A stretch of DNA of 64,000 nt from Mycobacterium ahvazicum (GTDB taxonomy: Bacteria; Actinomycetota; Actinomycetes; Mycobacteriales; Mycobacteriaceae). Shown here in pieces: positions 50,065 to 58,781 of the stretch (position 1 is the stretch's first letter; each line of letters begins with the position of its first letter). The DNA lies in assembly GCF_900176255.2 (NCBI RefSeq), contig NZ_FXEG02000003.1, positions 1,240,001-1,304,000 of the forward strand, written 5' to 3'. Both the position numbers and the translations under genes were made by a program. The notes beneath the pieces were generated by a model, which ran no database searches, was not told the DNA's origin, and saw only the letters and a list, made by a program, of their open reading frames with translations.

Positions 50065-52997
50065 GCGATCTCAACAGCAAGAGCCACCTGGGTGTCGACG
50101 ACGCCGCCGACACCGGGCCGATCGGCACCCAGGGTTCGGATAAGCCCGAGCGCGGACACCGGCCCTACCTCCCCCACACCATTCGCATCTTCGCGGTGCC
50201 GATCATCCTGATCTGGGTAGCCGTGACGGTCCTGGTCAACGTCATCGTTCCCACCCTGGAGGTCGTCGGCGAGGCCCACTCGGCGCCGATGACACCCCTG
50301 GACGCACCGTCGATGAAGGCGATGATGCGCATGGGCCACAACTTCCACGAATTCGATTCCAACAGCACCGTGATGATCGTGCTGGAGGGCCAGCAACCGC
50401 TGGGCCCGGAGGCACACCAGTACTACGACAAGCTGATTCGGCAACTGCGCCAGGATCCCAAGCACGTCCAGCACATCCAGGACTTCTGGGGGGACCGGCT
50501 GACGGCGGCGGGCGCCCAGAGCGCCGACGCCAAGGGCGCGTACGTACAGATCAACCTTGCCGGTAACCAAGGCACCACGCTGGCCAACGAGTCCGTCGAC
50601 GCCGTCCGCAAGGTGATCGACGAGAACAAGGCACCGCCCGGGGTGAAGGCCTATGTCACTGGTCCCGCCGCGCTGTCCGACGACATGCACTTGATCGGTA
50701 ACGCCAGCCTGGCGACGATCACGCTGTTCACCCTGGGCGCGATCGCGGTCATGTTGCTGCTGGTCTACCGGTCCATCGTCACCACGCTGGTTCAGTTGTT
50801 CATGACCTTTGTCGCGCTGGCCTGTTCACGTGGCGTGGTCGCGGTTTTGGCCTACCACAACGCATTCGGGCTCACGACGTTCGCCGCCAACATCCTCACC
50901 ATGCTGGCGATCGCGGCGGGAACCGACTACGGGATCTTTCTCGTCGGCCGCTATCAAGAGGCCCTGCGCGCCGGCGAGGATCGAGAATCGGCGTACTACA
51001 CCACATTCAAGGGAGTTGCGCCGGTCGTCTTGGGGTCGGGCTTGACGATTGCCGGGGCGACCTACTGCCTGAGTTTCTCGCGGCTGCCCTGGTTCAACAC
51101 CATGGGCGCACCCGTGGCGATCGGCATGCTGGTCGTGGTCTTGGCCGGCCTGACGCTGGGTCCCGCGGTGATCTTCATCGGCAGTCGCTTTCACCTGTTC
51201 GAGACCAAGCGCGCCGCCAAACAAGGCCGACTGTGGCGCCGGGTGGGCACCGCCGTAGTGCGTTGGCCCGCACCGATTTTGGCCGTCAGCGCGGCCGTGG
51301 TGCTGGTCGGCATGATCGCCCTGCCGAGCTACGTGACGAGCTACAACGACCGCTTCTACCTGCCGCTGTCGGCGCCGTCCAACCAGGGACAGGAGGCCGC
51401 CAACCGGCACTTCTCCGAGGCCCGGATGAACCCCGACCTGTTGATGGTCGAGTCCGACCATGACATGCGCAACACGGCCGACATGCTGGTGCTGGACCGG
51501 GTGGCAAAAAACGAGATGCGCACGCTCGGCATCGCGATGGTGCAGGACATCACCAGGCCGCTGGGCATTCCGATTCAGCACAGCTCGATTCCGTTCCAGA
51601 ACAGCATTCAAAGCCAGACAACGATGCAGAACATGGGCTTCCTCAAGGACCGCATCGCCGACATCCTCAGGATGGCCGACGACCTGCAGACCCAGATCGA
51701 CACCACGCAGCGCCAGTACGAGGTGTCGAAAGACCTGGCCAATGCCGCCGAGGACAGCGCGAAGACGACCGAAGTGACGTCACAGATCACCGACAGCTTG
51801 CGCGACCACATCGCGGATTTCGACGACACCTTCCGGCCGGTGCGGACGTACTTCTATTGGGAGAAGCACTGCTACGACATTCCGTTGTGCTACAGCTTCC
51901 GGTCGCTGTTCGACACATTGGACGGCTTCGACCAACTCGCCGAGCAGTTCCACTACCTGACAACGGACATCAAGCACACCGCCAAGGCCTCGCGCGACCT
52001 GACCGAGCTGTTCCCCACGCTGATCACCACCCTGAAGACCACCCGGGGCATCACGCTGACGCTCTACCAGACGTTCAAGGCGATGATCAACCAGATGGAG
52101 GCGATGAGCAACACCGCCATCGTGATGGGGCAAAGCTTCGACCAGTCGAAGAACGACGACTTCTTCTATCTGCCCCCCGAGGCGTTCGACAACCCCGACT
52201 TCCAGACGGGTCTTCGTATGTTCCTGTCGCCGGACGGTAAGTCGGCGCGGTTCTTCATCACCCATCAGGGCGATCCGATGACGCCGGAAGGGATTTCGCG
52301 GGTCGACGCCGAACGCACCGCCGCGCAGGAGGGCTTGAAGCAGTCCTCGCTGTCCGACGCCAGGGTGTATCTCGGTGGAACCGCCGCGACCTTCCGGGAC
52401 ATGGCCGACGGCGAGAAATACGACCTGATGATCGCGGTGGTGTCCGCGCTGACGCTGATCTTCATGATCATGTTGCTGCTCACCCGCAGCGTGGTGGCCG
52501 CGCTGGTCATCGTCGGCACCGCGGCCAGTTCCATCGCCGCGTCATTCGGTCTGTCCGTATTGATTTGGCAGGATCTGTTCGGTATCAAGATCCACTGGAT
52601 CGTCGCCGCGCTTTCGGTGATCATCCTGTTGGCGGTCGGATCGGACTACAACCTGCTCCTGGTCTCCCGATTCCGAGAAGAGATCCACCACGGACTCAAG
52701 ACCGGCATCATCCGGTCGATGGCCGGCACCGGTGGAGTGGTGACGGCCGCGGGTCTGGTGTTCGCGTTCACGATGGCATCGATGCTGGGCAGTGACCTGC
52801 GAGTGCTGGGCCAGTTCGGATCCACCGTCTGCATCGGTCTGCTGCTCGACACGCTGATCGTGCGAACGCTTTTGATGCCGTCCATCGCGACGCTGCTCGG
52901 TCGCTGGTTCTGGTGGCCGCAAGTCGTGCATCCGCGCGGTGACTACGGTCTGCCGCCCGCCCGGGTGGCGCCGGCCGCGTCAGCTGCCAGGAGCTAG
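50061..52997 (+). CDS. mmpL: MmpL4/MmpL5-type RND transporter
   Basis: A 978-residue RND transporter that begins with a 30-residue charged head, then span RIFAVPIILIWVAVTVLVNV. The first membrane bundle carries AAGTDYGIFLVGRYQEALRA and the second carries VGSDYNLLLVSRFREEIHHG, the paired Asp-Tyr proton-relay motifs. Two large loops lie outside, the second with a long coiled region (ADDLQTQIDTTQRQYEVSKD). A Cys pair in EKHCYDIPLCYSF is typical of the MmpL4/5 group. Coupled to mmpS; family members export siderophores, glycopeptidolipids or drugs. No GPL synthetase genes are nearby, so the substrate is open. The 3' end overlaps the convergent degV gene by 18 bases. Confidence 0.9.
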   Translation: MSDLNSKSHLGVDDAADTGPIGTQGSDKPERGHRPYLPHTIRIFAVPIILIWVAVTVLVNVIVPTLEVVGEAHSAPMTPLDAPSMKAMMRMGHNFHEFDSNSTVMIVLEGQQPLGPEAHQYYDKLIRQLRQDPKHVQHIQDFWGDRLTAAGAQSADAKGAYVQINLAGNQGTTLANESVDAVRKVIDENKAPPGVKAYVTGPAALSDDMHLIGNASLATITLFTLGAIAVMLLLVYRSIVTTLVQLFMTFVALACSRGVVAVLAYHNAFGLTTFAANILTMLAIAAGTDYGIFLVGRYQEALRAGEDRESAYYTTFKGVAPVVLGSGLTIAGATYCLSFSRLPWFNTMGAPVAIGMLVVVLAGLTLGPAVIFIGSRFHLFETKRAAKQGRLWRRVGTAVVRWPAPILAVSAAVVLVGMIALPSYVTSYNDRFYLPLSAPSNQGQEAANRHFSEARMNPDLLMVESDHDMRNTADMLVLDRVAKNEMRTLGIAMVQDITRPLGIPIQHSSIPFQNSIQSQTTMQNMGFLKDRIADILRMADDLQTQIDTTQRQYEVSKDLANAAEDSAKTTEVTSQITDSLRDHIADFDDTFRPVRTYFYWEKHCYDIPLCYSFRSLFDTLDGFDQLAEQFHYLTTDIKHTAKASRDLTELFPTLITTLKTTRGITLTLYQTFKAMINQMEAMSNTAIVMGQSFDQSKNDDFFYLPPEAFDNPDFQTGLRMFLSPDGKSARFFITHQGDPMTPEGISRVDAERTAAQEGLKQSSLSDARVYLGGTAATFRDMADGEKYDLMIAVVSALTLIFMIMLLLTRSVVAALVIVGTAASSIAASFGLSVLIWQDLFGIKIHWIVAALSVIILLAVGSDYNLLLVSRFREEIHHGLKTGIIRSMAGTGGVVTAAGLVFAFTMASMLGSDLRVLGQFGSTVCIGLLLDTLIVRTLLMPSIATLLGRWFWWPQVVHPRGDYGLPPARVAPAASAARS

Positions 52998-53816
52998 GTC
53001 CAGGCACACCGCGACGGCGCCGGGGCCGACATGCAGGCCAAGCACCGGCCCCAGCGAGGTGACGATGGCGGGCTCGCAGGCCGGTAGCCGCTGGGCCAAC
53101 GCGGCCGCCACTTCGTTCGCGCCGTCGGGGTTGACGACGTGGTGCACCGCAACCGCCGCGGCCTCGTCGCCGACGATTTCGCAGACCCGGTCCAGCATCG
53201 CCGTCGTCGCCTTTCTGACCGTCCGTACCCGTTGGGCCAGAACGAGTTTGCCGTCATCGATACGGAGCAGCGGCTTCAGCGACAATGCGGTGCCCAGCCA
53301 CGCCTTGGCGCCACCGATCCGGCCGCTGCGCCGCAGATTGTCCAAGCCGTGCACCACGATGAACGCGTGACCGCGCTGTACCGCCGAGTTCGCCGCGGCG
53401 ACAACGGCTTCCAGATCCGCGCCGCTGGCCGCGGCCCGTGCGGCGGCCAGTGCGACGAATCCGGTGCCCATCGCCGCCGACCGCGAGTCGATGACGCGCA
53501 CGGCCGGACCGATTTCAGCCGCGGCCCGTTCACCCACGCCACAGGTGCCCGATAGCGCCGATGAGATGTGCACTGCCACCACACCATCGCCGCCGGAGTC
53601 GGCCAGCGCCGTGCGGTAGGCGGCGCCTAGTTCGGCGGGGGTGGCCGCCGCTGTCGTGGCGTGGTGCGCGTAGACGTCGTCGGGGATCTCGTCCACGCCG
53701 TCGCGCAGGTCGCCGCCGTCGAGCAGGACATGCAGCGGGACGACGCGTATCGCCCACTGTGCGAGCAGATCGGCCGGCAGGCGCGACGAGGCATCGGTCA
53801 CCACCACGACTGTCAT
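52980..53816 (-). CDS. DegV-family fatty acid-binding protein
   Basis: A 278-residue protein opening MTVVVVTDASSRLPADLLAQ, with the DegV lipid-binding landmarks VHISSALSGTCGVGERAAAE and VRVIDSRSAAMGTGFVALAA, and the C-terminal lobe GLDNLRRSGRIGGAKAWLGT, LLRIDDGKLVLAQRVRTVRK. DegV proteins bind one fatty acid between two lobes, and FakB-type members present it to a kinase. No fakA-like gene is near. The position corresponds to Rv2417c, marking return to the conserved backbone. Three bases separate its start from the octT-like stop. Confidence 0.9.
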   Translation of the reverse strand: MTVVVVTDASSRLPADLLAQWAIRVVPLHVLLDGGDLRDGVDEIPDDVYAHHATTAAATPAELGAAYRTALADSGGDGVVAVHISSALSGTCGVGERAAAEIGPAVRVIDSRSAAMGTGFVALAAARAAASGADLEAVVAAANSAVQRGHAFIVVHGLDNLRRSGRIGGAKAWLGTALSLKPLLRIDDGKLVLAQRVRTVRKATTAMLDRVCEIVGDEAAAVAVHHVVNPDGANEVAAALAQRLPACEPAIVTSLGPVLGLHVGPGAVAVCLDLAPGS

Positions 53817-53819
53817 TGC

Positions 53820-54557
53820 TTAGCCGCGTGACTTCTCGCTCGATACGCCGGCCTCGGCCAGCGCCTTGAGCATCAGTTCCGCGACGGCTTGGTGGGCTTC
53901 GAAATTCCAGTGAATGCCGTCGGGATTGCCGCGTCCACTCATCACCTGTTCAGCCACCGCAGCTTTGAGATCGACCAGCGGAATGTCGTGCTGTTGCGCC
54001 CATTGTGAGATCGCCGCCACGGTGCCGGCGCGGCTGTGGTGGGCCTTGCCATACGTCTCGGCGATGTGCACCGACGGCAGCGACGCTACGATCGGGATAC
54101 CCGGACGGTTGAAATCGATTGCACCGCGGGTCTGTTCGAGATACTCCGCACTCAAGTGCGCAGGCAGCGCCGGTCGGGCCACCGGTGAGAGCCGCGGCTG
54201 CAGCCATCCGTAGCCGTCGCGCACCCAGCGCCGCAACCACGGCGGCCGGATATATCGGATCAGCTCGCGCAGGGCGGTCGGCAACACCGACGGCAGCGAA
54301 TCCATCCCGCCGGTCGCGAAGATCACCGCGCCGGCTCGCGGCAACGCCGCCCATGCTCGCGGGTCCTGCGTGGCGGCCCACCACACGTCGCGGCACGTCC
54401 AGCCGATCCGACCGATCAACTCGACATCCCAACCCAATTGGGTGGCAACAATATTCGGCCAGATCCTGGGATCGTCAGCGGGCAATCCCCCGGTGGGACC
54501 GTAGTAGGCCAGCGAGTCGGCGAAGACCAGCAGCGTGGGCCTTACCTCAGAGGACAT
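53820..54557 (-). CDS. octT: SGNH-family octanoyltransferase OctT (methylglucose lipopolysaccharide pathway)
   Basis: A 245-residue SGNH/GDSL-type protein. Block I is FADSLAYYGPTGG (A-D-S in place of G-D-S), and block V is NPDGIHWNFEAHQ with the Asp and His of the triad. OctT acylates diglucosylglycerate with octanoate early in mycobacterial methylglucose lipopolysaccharide synthesis. Its neighbour gpgP makes glucosylglycerate, the precursor, so the pair is functional. The chosen ATG at 54557 starts the protein just before block I and overlaps the gpgP end by about 11 bases. The frame continues upstream but only within gpgP. Syntenic with Rv2418c. Confidence 0.88.
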   Translation of the reverse strand: MSSEVRPTLLVFADSLAYYGPTGGLPADDPRIWPNIVATQLGWDVELIGRIGWTCRDVWWAATQDPRAWAALPRAGAVIFATGGMDSLPSVLPTALRELIRYIRPPWLRRWVRDGYGWLQPRLSPVARPALPAHLSAEYLEQTRGAIDFNRPGIPIVASLPSVHIAETYGKAHHSRAGTVAAISQWAQQHDIPLVDLKAAVAEQVMSGRGNPDGIHWNFEAHQAVAELMLKALAEAGVSSEKSRG

Positions 54558-55221
54558 CGTTGGAGACCTGCGCCGAAGCGTTCCACACGTCGAGGCGCCA
54601 GCGGATGCTGTCGAATTCACCGTCGGAGTCCTGGGAGTGGCCGGAGAGCTGCACCCAGCTGGCATTGCCCATCCCGCCCAGGACCGGCCAGTCGGCGACC
54701 GGAAGCCTCAGCAGCGCAGCCGATAACGCAGCGATCAGACCGCCGTGGGCCACCAGCACCACCGGCCGGCTCGGCTCGTCCGCATTTCCCCACTCCGGTT
54801 CACCGGCCACCAGTTCGGCGACCAGCGGCACGCTGCGGGCGGCGACGTCGACCCTGCTTTCCCCGCCGTGCGGTGCCCAGGTGGCGTCGTCGCGCCAGGC
54901 GAGCCGGGCACCGGGAGCCTGTCCGTCAACCTCGGTGTGCGTCAAGCCCTGCCACTCACCCAGGTGCGTCTCACGTAGCCGCTCGTCGACCCGTACCCGC
55001 AGCCCGGTCCGCTCCCCCAGCTTGACCGCCGTGTCGTAGGCGCGATGCAGATCGGAGGACACGATCAGCAGCGGCTGCATTTTGCCCAGTACCTCGGCCG
55101 CGGCAGCCGCCTGCGCATGGCCCAGTTCGGTGAGCGCGGAGTCCAGCTGTCCCTGCATCCGGCTGCCGGCATTGAAGTCAGTTTGCCCGTGGCGCAACAT
55201 CAGCAGCCGACGAATACTCAT
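54547..55221 (-). CDS. gpgP: Glucosyl-3-phosphoglycerate phosphatase
   Basis: A 224-residue histidine phosphatase. The catalytic RHG motif is LLMLRHGQTDFNAG near residue 10. SSDLHRAYDTAVKL and RLRETHLGEWQGLTHTE supply the family's Arg and Glu, and VVLVAHGGLIAAL the second His. GpgP removes the phosphate from glucosyl-3-phosphoglycerate, yielding glucosylglycerate, the primer of methylglucose lipopolysaccharide. Its start overlaps the rsfS stop (ATGA) and its end overlaps octT, so it is embedded in a tight operon nadD-rsfS-gpgP-octT. Confidence 0.9.
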   Translation of the reverse strand: MSIRRLLMLRHGQTDFNAGSRMQGQLDSALTELGHAQAAAAAEVLGKMQPLLIVSSDLHRAYDTAVKLGERTGLRVRVDERLRETHLGEWQGLTHTEVDGQAPGARLAWRDDATWAPHGGESRVDVAARSVPLVAELVAGEPEWGNADEPSRPVVLVAHGGLIAALSAALLRLPVADWPVLGGMGNASWVQLSGHSQDSDGEFDSIRWRLDVWNASAQVSNDVL

Positions 55222-55607
55222 TGCGCGCTCGCCGAATCCTGCGAACCGTCCGACAAGTCGACGGGAATGACCGGACAGTCACCCCACAGCCGGTCGAGGG
55301 CGTAGAAGTTGCGGTCGTCCTGGTGCTGAATGTGCACGACGATGTCGCGGTAGTCCAGCAGCGTCCAGCGTCCCTCCCGGGCACCCTCGCGGCGCGCGGG
55401 TTTGTAGCCGGCCTTCTGCATTCTCTCCTCGACCTCGTCGACGATCGCATTGACCTGCCGCTCGTTGGACGCCGAGGCGATGACGAAGCAGTCGGTGATG
55501 ACCAGTTGCCCCGAAACGTCGATCACCACAACATCGTTGGCGAGCTTCGAGGCCGCGGCGTTCGCCGCGATCGTCGCCATGTCGATGGCTTCCTGCGTGG
55601 CGCTCAT
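55218..55607 (-). CDS. rsfS: Ribosomal silencing factor RsfS
   Basis: A 129-residue protein with the RsfS/DUF143 core: MATIAANAAASKLANDVVVI, LVITDCFVIASASNERQVNA, WTLLDYRDIVVHIQHQDDRN and FYALDRLWGDCPVIPVDLSD. It binds uL14 on the 50S subunit and blocks subunit joining in starved cells. The start at 55607 overlaps the nadD stop (ATGA) and its stop overlaps the gpgP start. Slightly acidic C-terminal extension after the WGDCP motif. Confidence 0.95.
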   Translation of the reverse strand: MSATQEAIDMATIAANAAASKLANDVVVIDVSGQLVITDCFVIASASNERQVNAIVDEVEERMQKAGYKPARREGAREGRWTLLDYRDIVVHIQHQDDRNFYALDRLWGDCPVIPVDLSDGSQDSASAQ

Positions 55608-56284
55608 GAGTTGTTCCCCGTCGACAGGCTGGACTGCGTGGGGCCGAGCGTCGCTTTGGCCTCTCCCTCGACGGGGGCGCGGTAGAGCCGGCGTTTGGAG
55701 ACGTATTGCACCACGCCGTCGGGCATCAGGTACCACAGTGGGCGGCGCTGGGCGGCACGCTGGCGGCAGTCGGTCGACGAGATCGCCAGCGCCGGAACCT
55801 CAACCAGGGTCAGCGCATCCTTGGCCAGCTCGCCAAGCACTTCGGTGATGTGTTCGTGGCGCAGCTCGTAACCCGGCCTGCTGACGCCGATGAACCGCGC
55901 CAACTCGAACACCACTTCCCAGCCCTGCCAGGACAGGATGGACGACAGGGCGTCGGCTCCGGTGATGAAGAACAGCTCGGACTCCGGGTTGAGGGCGTGC
56001 AGGTCCTGCAAGGTGTCCTTGGTGTAGGTGGGGCCGGCGCGGTCGATGTCGACGCGGCTGACCGAGAACCGGGGGTTAGACGCGGTGGCGATCACCGTCA
56101 TCAGGTACCGGTCCTCGGCGGCGGAGACATTGCGGGTCTTCTGCCACGGCTGACCGCTGGGCACGAACACGACTTCGTCGAGGTCGAACAGGTCGGCCAC
56201 CTCACTGGCGGCGACCAGGTGCCCGTAATGGATCGGGTCGAATGTCCCACCCATCACTCCCAGCCTGCGGCGGCGCTTTTGCAC
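55604..56284 (-). CDS. nadD: Nicotinate-nucleotide adenylyltransferase
   Basis: A 226-residue enzyme that makes deamido-NAD from NaMN and ATP. LGVMGGTFDPIHYGHLVAAS contains the GGTFDPxHxGH nucleotide-binding motif and ALAISSTDCRQRAAQRRPLW the ISSTxxR motif. GADALSSILSWQGW is the substrate loop. A GTG at 56284 is preferred because it keeps the first beta strand (RRRRLGVMGG). A later ATG at 56254, inside that strand, is often annotated. The C-terminal 30 residues beyond QYVSKRRLY are low in conservation. First gene of the nadD-rsfS-gpgP-octT run. Confidence 0.94.
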   Translation of the reverse strand: MQKRRRRLGVMGGTFDPIHYGHLVAASEVADLFDLDEVVFVPSGQPWQKTRNVSAAEDRYLMTVIATASNPRFSVSRVDIDRAGPTYTKDTLQDLHALNPESELFFITGADALSSILSWQGWEVVFELARFIGVSRPGYELRHEHITEVLGELAKDALTLVEVPALAISSTDCRQRAAQRRPLWYLMPDGVVQYVSKRRLYRAPVEGEAKATLGPTQSSLSTGNNS

Positions 56285-56349
56285 GATTTGCCAGCTTACC
56301 GGGCCGCTCGAGCCGGGCAGTCGCCGCGCTGTGGTCACCCGTTAGCTCT

Positions 56350-56415
56350 GCGCCGAGTGTGGGGCTTATGGATGAATTCACGACAGTTCGCGTACATGGG
56401 GCCCACACTCGGCGC
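56350..56415. repeat. Perfect 14-base inverted repeat between nadD and VWA genes
   Basis: Arms GCGCCGAGTGTGGG (56350-56363) and CCCACACTCGGCGC (56402-56415) are exact reverse complements around a 38-base spacer that reads toward GAATTC and TTCGCG. It lies between the start of nadD and the stop of the VWA gene, where H37Rv carries Rv2422-Rv2424c. The layout resembles a dispersed mycobacterial palindrome more than a terminator; there is no T tract. Confidence 0.5.
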
Positions 56416-56427
56416 CCAGGCGCAGTC

Positions 56428-57876
56428 TCAGACCGGCAGTAGCTGGTCGATCACCGTGGCGAGCTGCTTAGCGGACCGGCATTCGTGCATGGTGATCACT
56501 TCTTCGTAGCGTGGCACCGCCGAATCTCCGCTGCCCCAAAGGTGTCTGGGCTCGGGGTTGAGCCAGTGCGCGTGCCGGGCGGCGTTGACCATGTCGGACA
56601 ACACGTCGATGGCCGGATCACGGTAGTTGGTGCGCCCGTCGCCGAGCACCAGCAGCGAGCTGCGCGGCGACAACACATGCGGATTGGCCTGGAGGAACGA
56701 GACGAACGCATTCCCGTAGTCGGAGTGGCCGTCGCGGCTGTAGACGCCGGCTTCCCGGGTGATCCGCTGGATCGCCACGGCCAGATCGCAATCCGGGGAG
56801 AACATGTGAGTCACCTCGTCGGTGGTGTCGATGAAGGCGAACACCCGGACCCGCGAGAATTGTTGGCGCAGCGCATGAACCAGCAGCAGGGTGAAGTGAC
56901 TGAAGCCGGCCACCGAACCGGACACATCGCACAGCACGACCAGTTCGGGGCGGGCCGGACGGGGTTTGGCCAGCACCACGTCGATCGGCACGCCGCCGGT
57001 GGACATCGACTTGCGCAGCGTCTTGCGCAGGTCGATCGTCCCGGCCCGGCTACGGCGTCGCCGCGCCGCCAGCCGGGTCGCCAGGGTGCGGGCCAATGGC
57101 GCCACCGTCCGCTGCATCTGGCGCAGCTGGTCACCGGAGGCCCGCAGGAATTCGACATTCTCGGCAAGCTGTGGGATGCCGTACATCTGGACGTGATCAC
57201 GGCCCAGCTGCTCGGCGGTGCGCCGCTTGGTCTCGGCGTCAACCAGCTTGCGCAGTTGGGTGATCCGTTGTGCGGCAAGGGCTTTGGCGATCTGCTCTTG
57301 CGTGGGACTCGGCTCGTCGCCGTAGGGCGCGAGCAGGCCGGCGAGCAGTTTGCCCTCCAGCTCGTCCAGCGCCATCGCCTTGAGCGCCTGATACGACGAG
57401 AACGAGGGACCGCGGCTGGAACTGTATTTGCCGTAGGCCTCCACGATTCGCGCGATCATCGCGACGAGCCGTTCGTCCATGTCGGCCAGATCTTCGTTCT
57501 GGGTCAGCAGATCGAGGAGCATCTGCCGCATCGCGTCGACGTCGTCGGCGGGCAGGGCGTCGTTGTCTTGGCCGGCCCCACCTTCGTCTCCGACGACGAC
57601 CGCCCGCGCACCCATCGCCGCGGGGAACCACAGGTCGAACATCGCGTCATAGGTGTCGCGGTGGTCGGGCTGGCGCAGCACCGCGCACGCGATGCCTTCG
57701 CGCAGCACCTCGCGATCACTCAAACCCAGGGTGGCCATCACCCGGCCGGCGTCCACCGTCTCCGACGGACCCACCGAAATACCGCTTCCGCGAAGCGCTT
57801 CCACGAATCCCACCAGGTGGCCCGGCAACCCGTGCGGGGCGAGTGGCCGTTTGGGGCGGACGCGGCGCGGGGGCAT
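56428..57876 (-). CDS. VWA-domain CoxE-like protein
   Basis: A 482-residue protein of the CoxE/VWA group. The N-terminal 240 residues are helical (HLVGFVEALRGSGISVGPSE, VLREGIACAVLRQPDHRDTY). The C-terminal VWA domain carries the MIDAS-type DVSGSVAGFSHFTLLLVHAL and the strand SSLLVLGDGRTNYRDPAIDV. These proteins work with MoxR AAA+ ATPases in activating or inserting metal cofactors into partner enzymes. The moxR gene lies immediately upstream and overlaps by one base (TGATG), confirming the functional pair. Syntenic with Rv2425c. Confidence 0.9.
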   Translation of the reverse strand: MPPRRVRPKRPLAPHGLPGHLVGFVEALRGSGISVGPSETVDAGRVMATLGLSDREVLREGIACAVLRQPDHRDTYDAMFDLWFPAAMGARAVVVGDEGGAGQDNDALPADDVDAMRQMLLDLLTQNEDLADMDERLVAMIARIVEAYGKYSSSRGPSFSSYQALKAMALDELEGKLLAGLLAPYGDEPSPTQEQIAKALAAQRITQLRKLVDAETKRRTAEQLGRDHVQMYGIPQLAENVEFLRASGDQLRQMQRTVAPLARTLATRLAARRRRSRAGTIDLRKTLRKSMSTGGVPIDVVLAKPRPARPELVVLCDVSGSVAGFSHFTLLLVHALRQQFSRVRVFAFIDTTDEVTHMFSPDCDLAVAIQRITREAGVYSRDGHSDYGNAFVSFLQANPHVLSPRSSLLVLGDGRTNYRDPAIDVLSDMVNAARHAHWLNPEPRHLWGSGDSAVPRYEEVITMHECRSAKQLATVIDQLLPV

Positions 57877-58751
57877 CAGTTGAGCCTGAGTTCCCCGGCC
57901 GCGCGTTGCTGGTCGGATTGGTGTTTGAGGACCACGCCGAGCGTCTGGGCGACGACCGCGTCGTCAATGGTGTCCAGCCCCAGCGCCAGCAGCGTGCGGC
58001 CCCAGTCGATGGTCTCGGCGATGGACGGCACCTTCTTCAGCTGCATGCCGCGCATGACGCCGATGATGCGCACCAGCTCCTCGGCGAGATGCGCGGGCAA
58101 CTCGGGAACCCGGGACAACAGGATGCGCCGTTCCAGGTCGGGGGTCGGGAAGTCGATGTGCAGGAACAGGCAGCGACGCTTGAGCGCCTCGGACAGTTCA
58201 CGGGTGGCGTTCGAGGTCAGCACGACCAACGGCGTTCGCTCGGCGGTGATGGTGCCCAGTTCCGGCACGGTCACCGCGAAGTCGGACAGCACCTCGAGCA
58301 GCAGGCCCTCGATTTCGATGTCGGCTTTGTCGGTCTCGTCGATCAGCAGCACCGTCGGTTCGGTGCGCCGGATCGCGGTCAGCAGCGGGCGCTGCAGCAA
58401 GAACTCCTCGCTGAACACGTCGTCCTTGGTCTGATCCCAGTCGCCGGAGCCGGCCTGAATACGGAGTATCTGCTTGGCGTGGTTCCACTCGTACAGGGCG
58501 CGAGCCTCGTCGACGCCCTCGTAGCACTGCAGCCGAACCAGACCCGAGCCGGTGGCCTGCGCGATCGCACGCGCCAGCTCGGTCTTGCCCACGCCGGCGG
58601 GCCCCTCGACCAGCAGCGGCTTGCCCAGCCGATCGGCGAGAAACACCGCGGTCGCGGTGGCCGTGTCGGGCAGATAACCCGTCTCGGCCAACCGTCGTGA
58701 GACGTCGCTGATGTCCGCGAACAGCGGAGTGGACCGGGCGGGCACGCTCAC
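57876..58751 (-). CDS. MoxR-family AAA+ ATPase
   Basis: A 291-residue AAA+ protein. Walker A is VEGPAGVGKTELARAIAQAT, Walker B is VLLIDETDKADIEIEGLLLE, sensor 1 is VVLTSNATRELSEALKRRCL with the Arg finger, and the lid follows (TIDWGRTLLALGLDTIDDAV). MoxR proteins act as chaperones for cofactor insertion with VWA partners, here the overlapping CoxE-like gene. Co-translated with it. Gap to proA is 30 bases on the same strand, so proA may be transcribed with it. Confidence 0.93.
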   Translation of the reverse strand: MSVPARSTPLFADISDVSRRLAETGYLPDTATATAVFLADRLGKPLLVEGPAGVGKTELARAIAQATGSGLVRLQCYEGVDEARALYEWNHAKQILRIQAGSGDWDQTKDDVFSEEFLLQRPLLTAIRRTEPTVLLIDETDKADIEIEGLLLEVLSDFAVTVPELGTITAERTPLVVLTSNATRELSEALKRRCLFLHIDFPTPDLERRILLSRVPELPAHLAEELVRIIGVMRGMQLKKVPSIAETIDWGRTLLALGLDTIDDAVVAQTLGVVLKHQSDQQRAAGELRLN

Positions 58752-58781
58752 AATCTCAGTTCTCCTAAAACTAGATCGGGG

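Noticed and set aside
49609..52997. Glycopeptidolipid export locus
   Set aside because: No mps1/mps2 non-ribosomal synthetase, gap, rtf or methyltransferase genes are in the window.
56485..58434. Plus-strand frame opposite the VWA and moxR genes
   Set aside because: Antisense shadow; Walker A/B and MIDAS motifs are on the minus strand.
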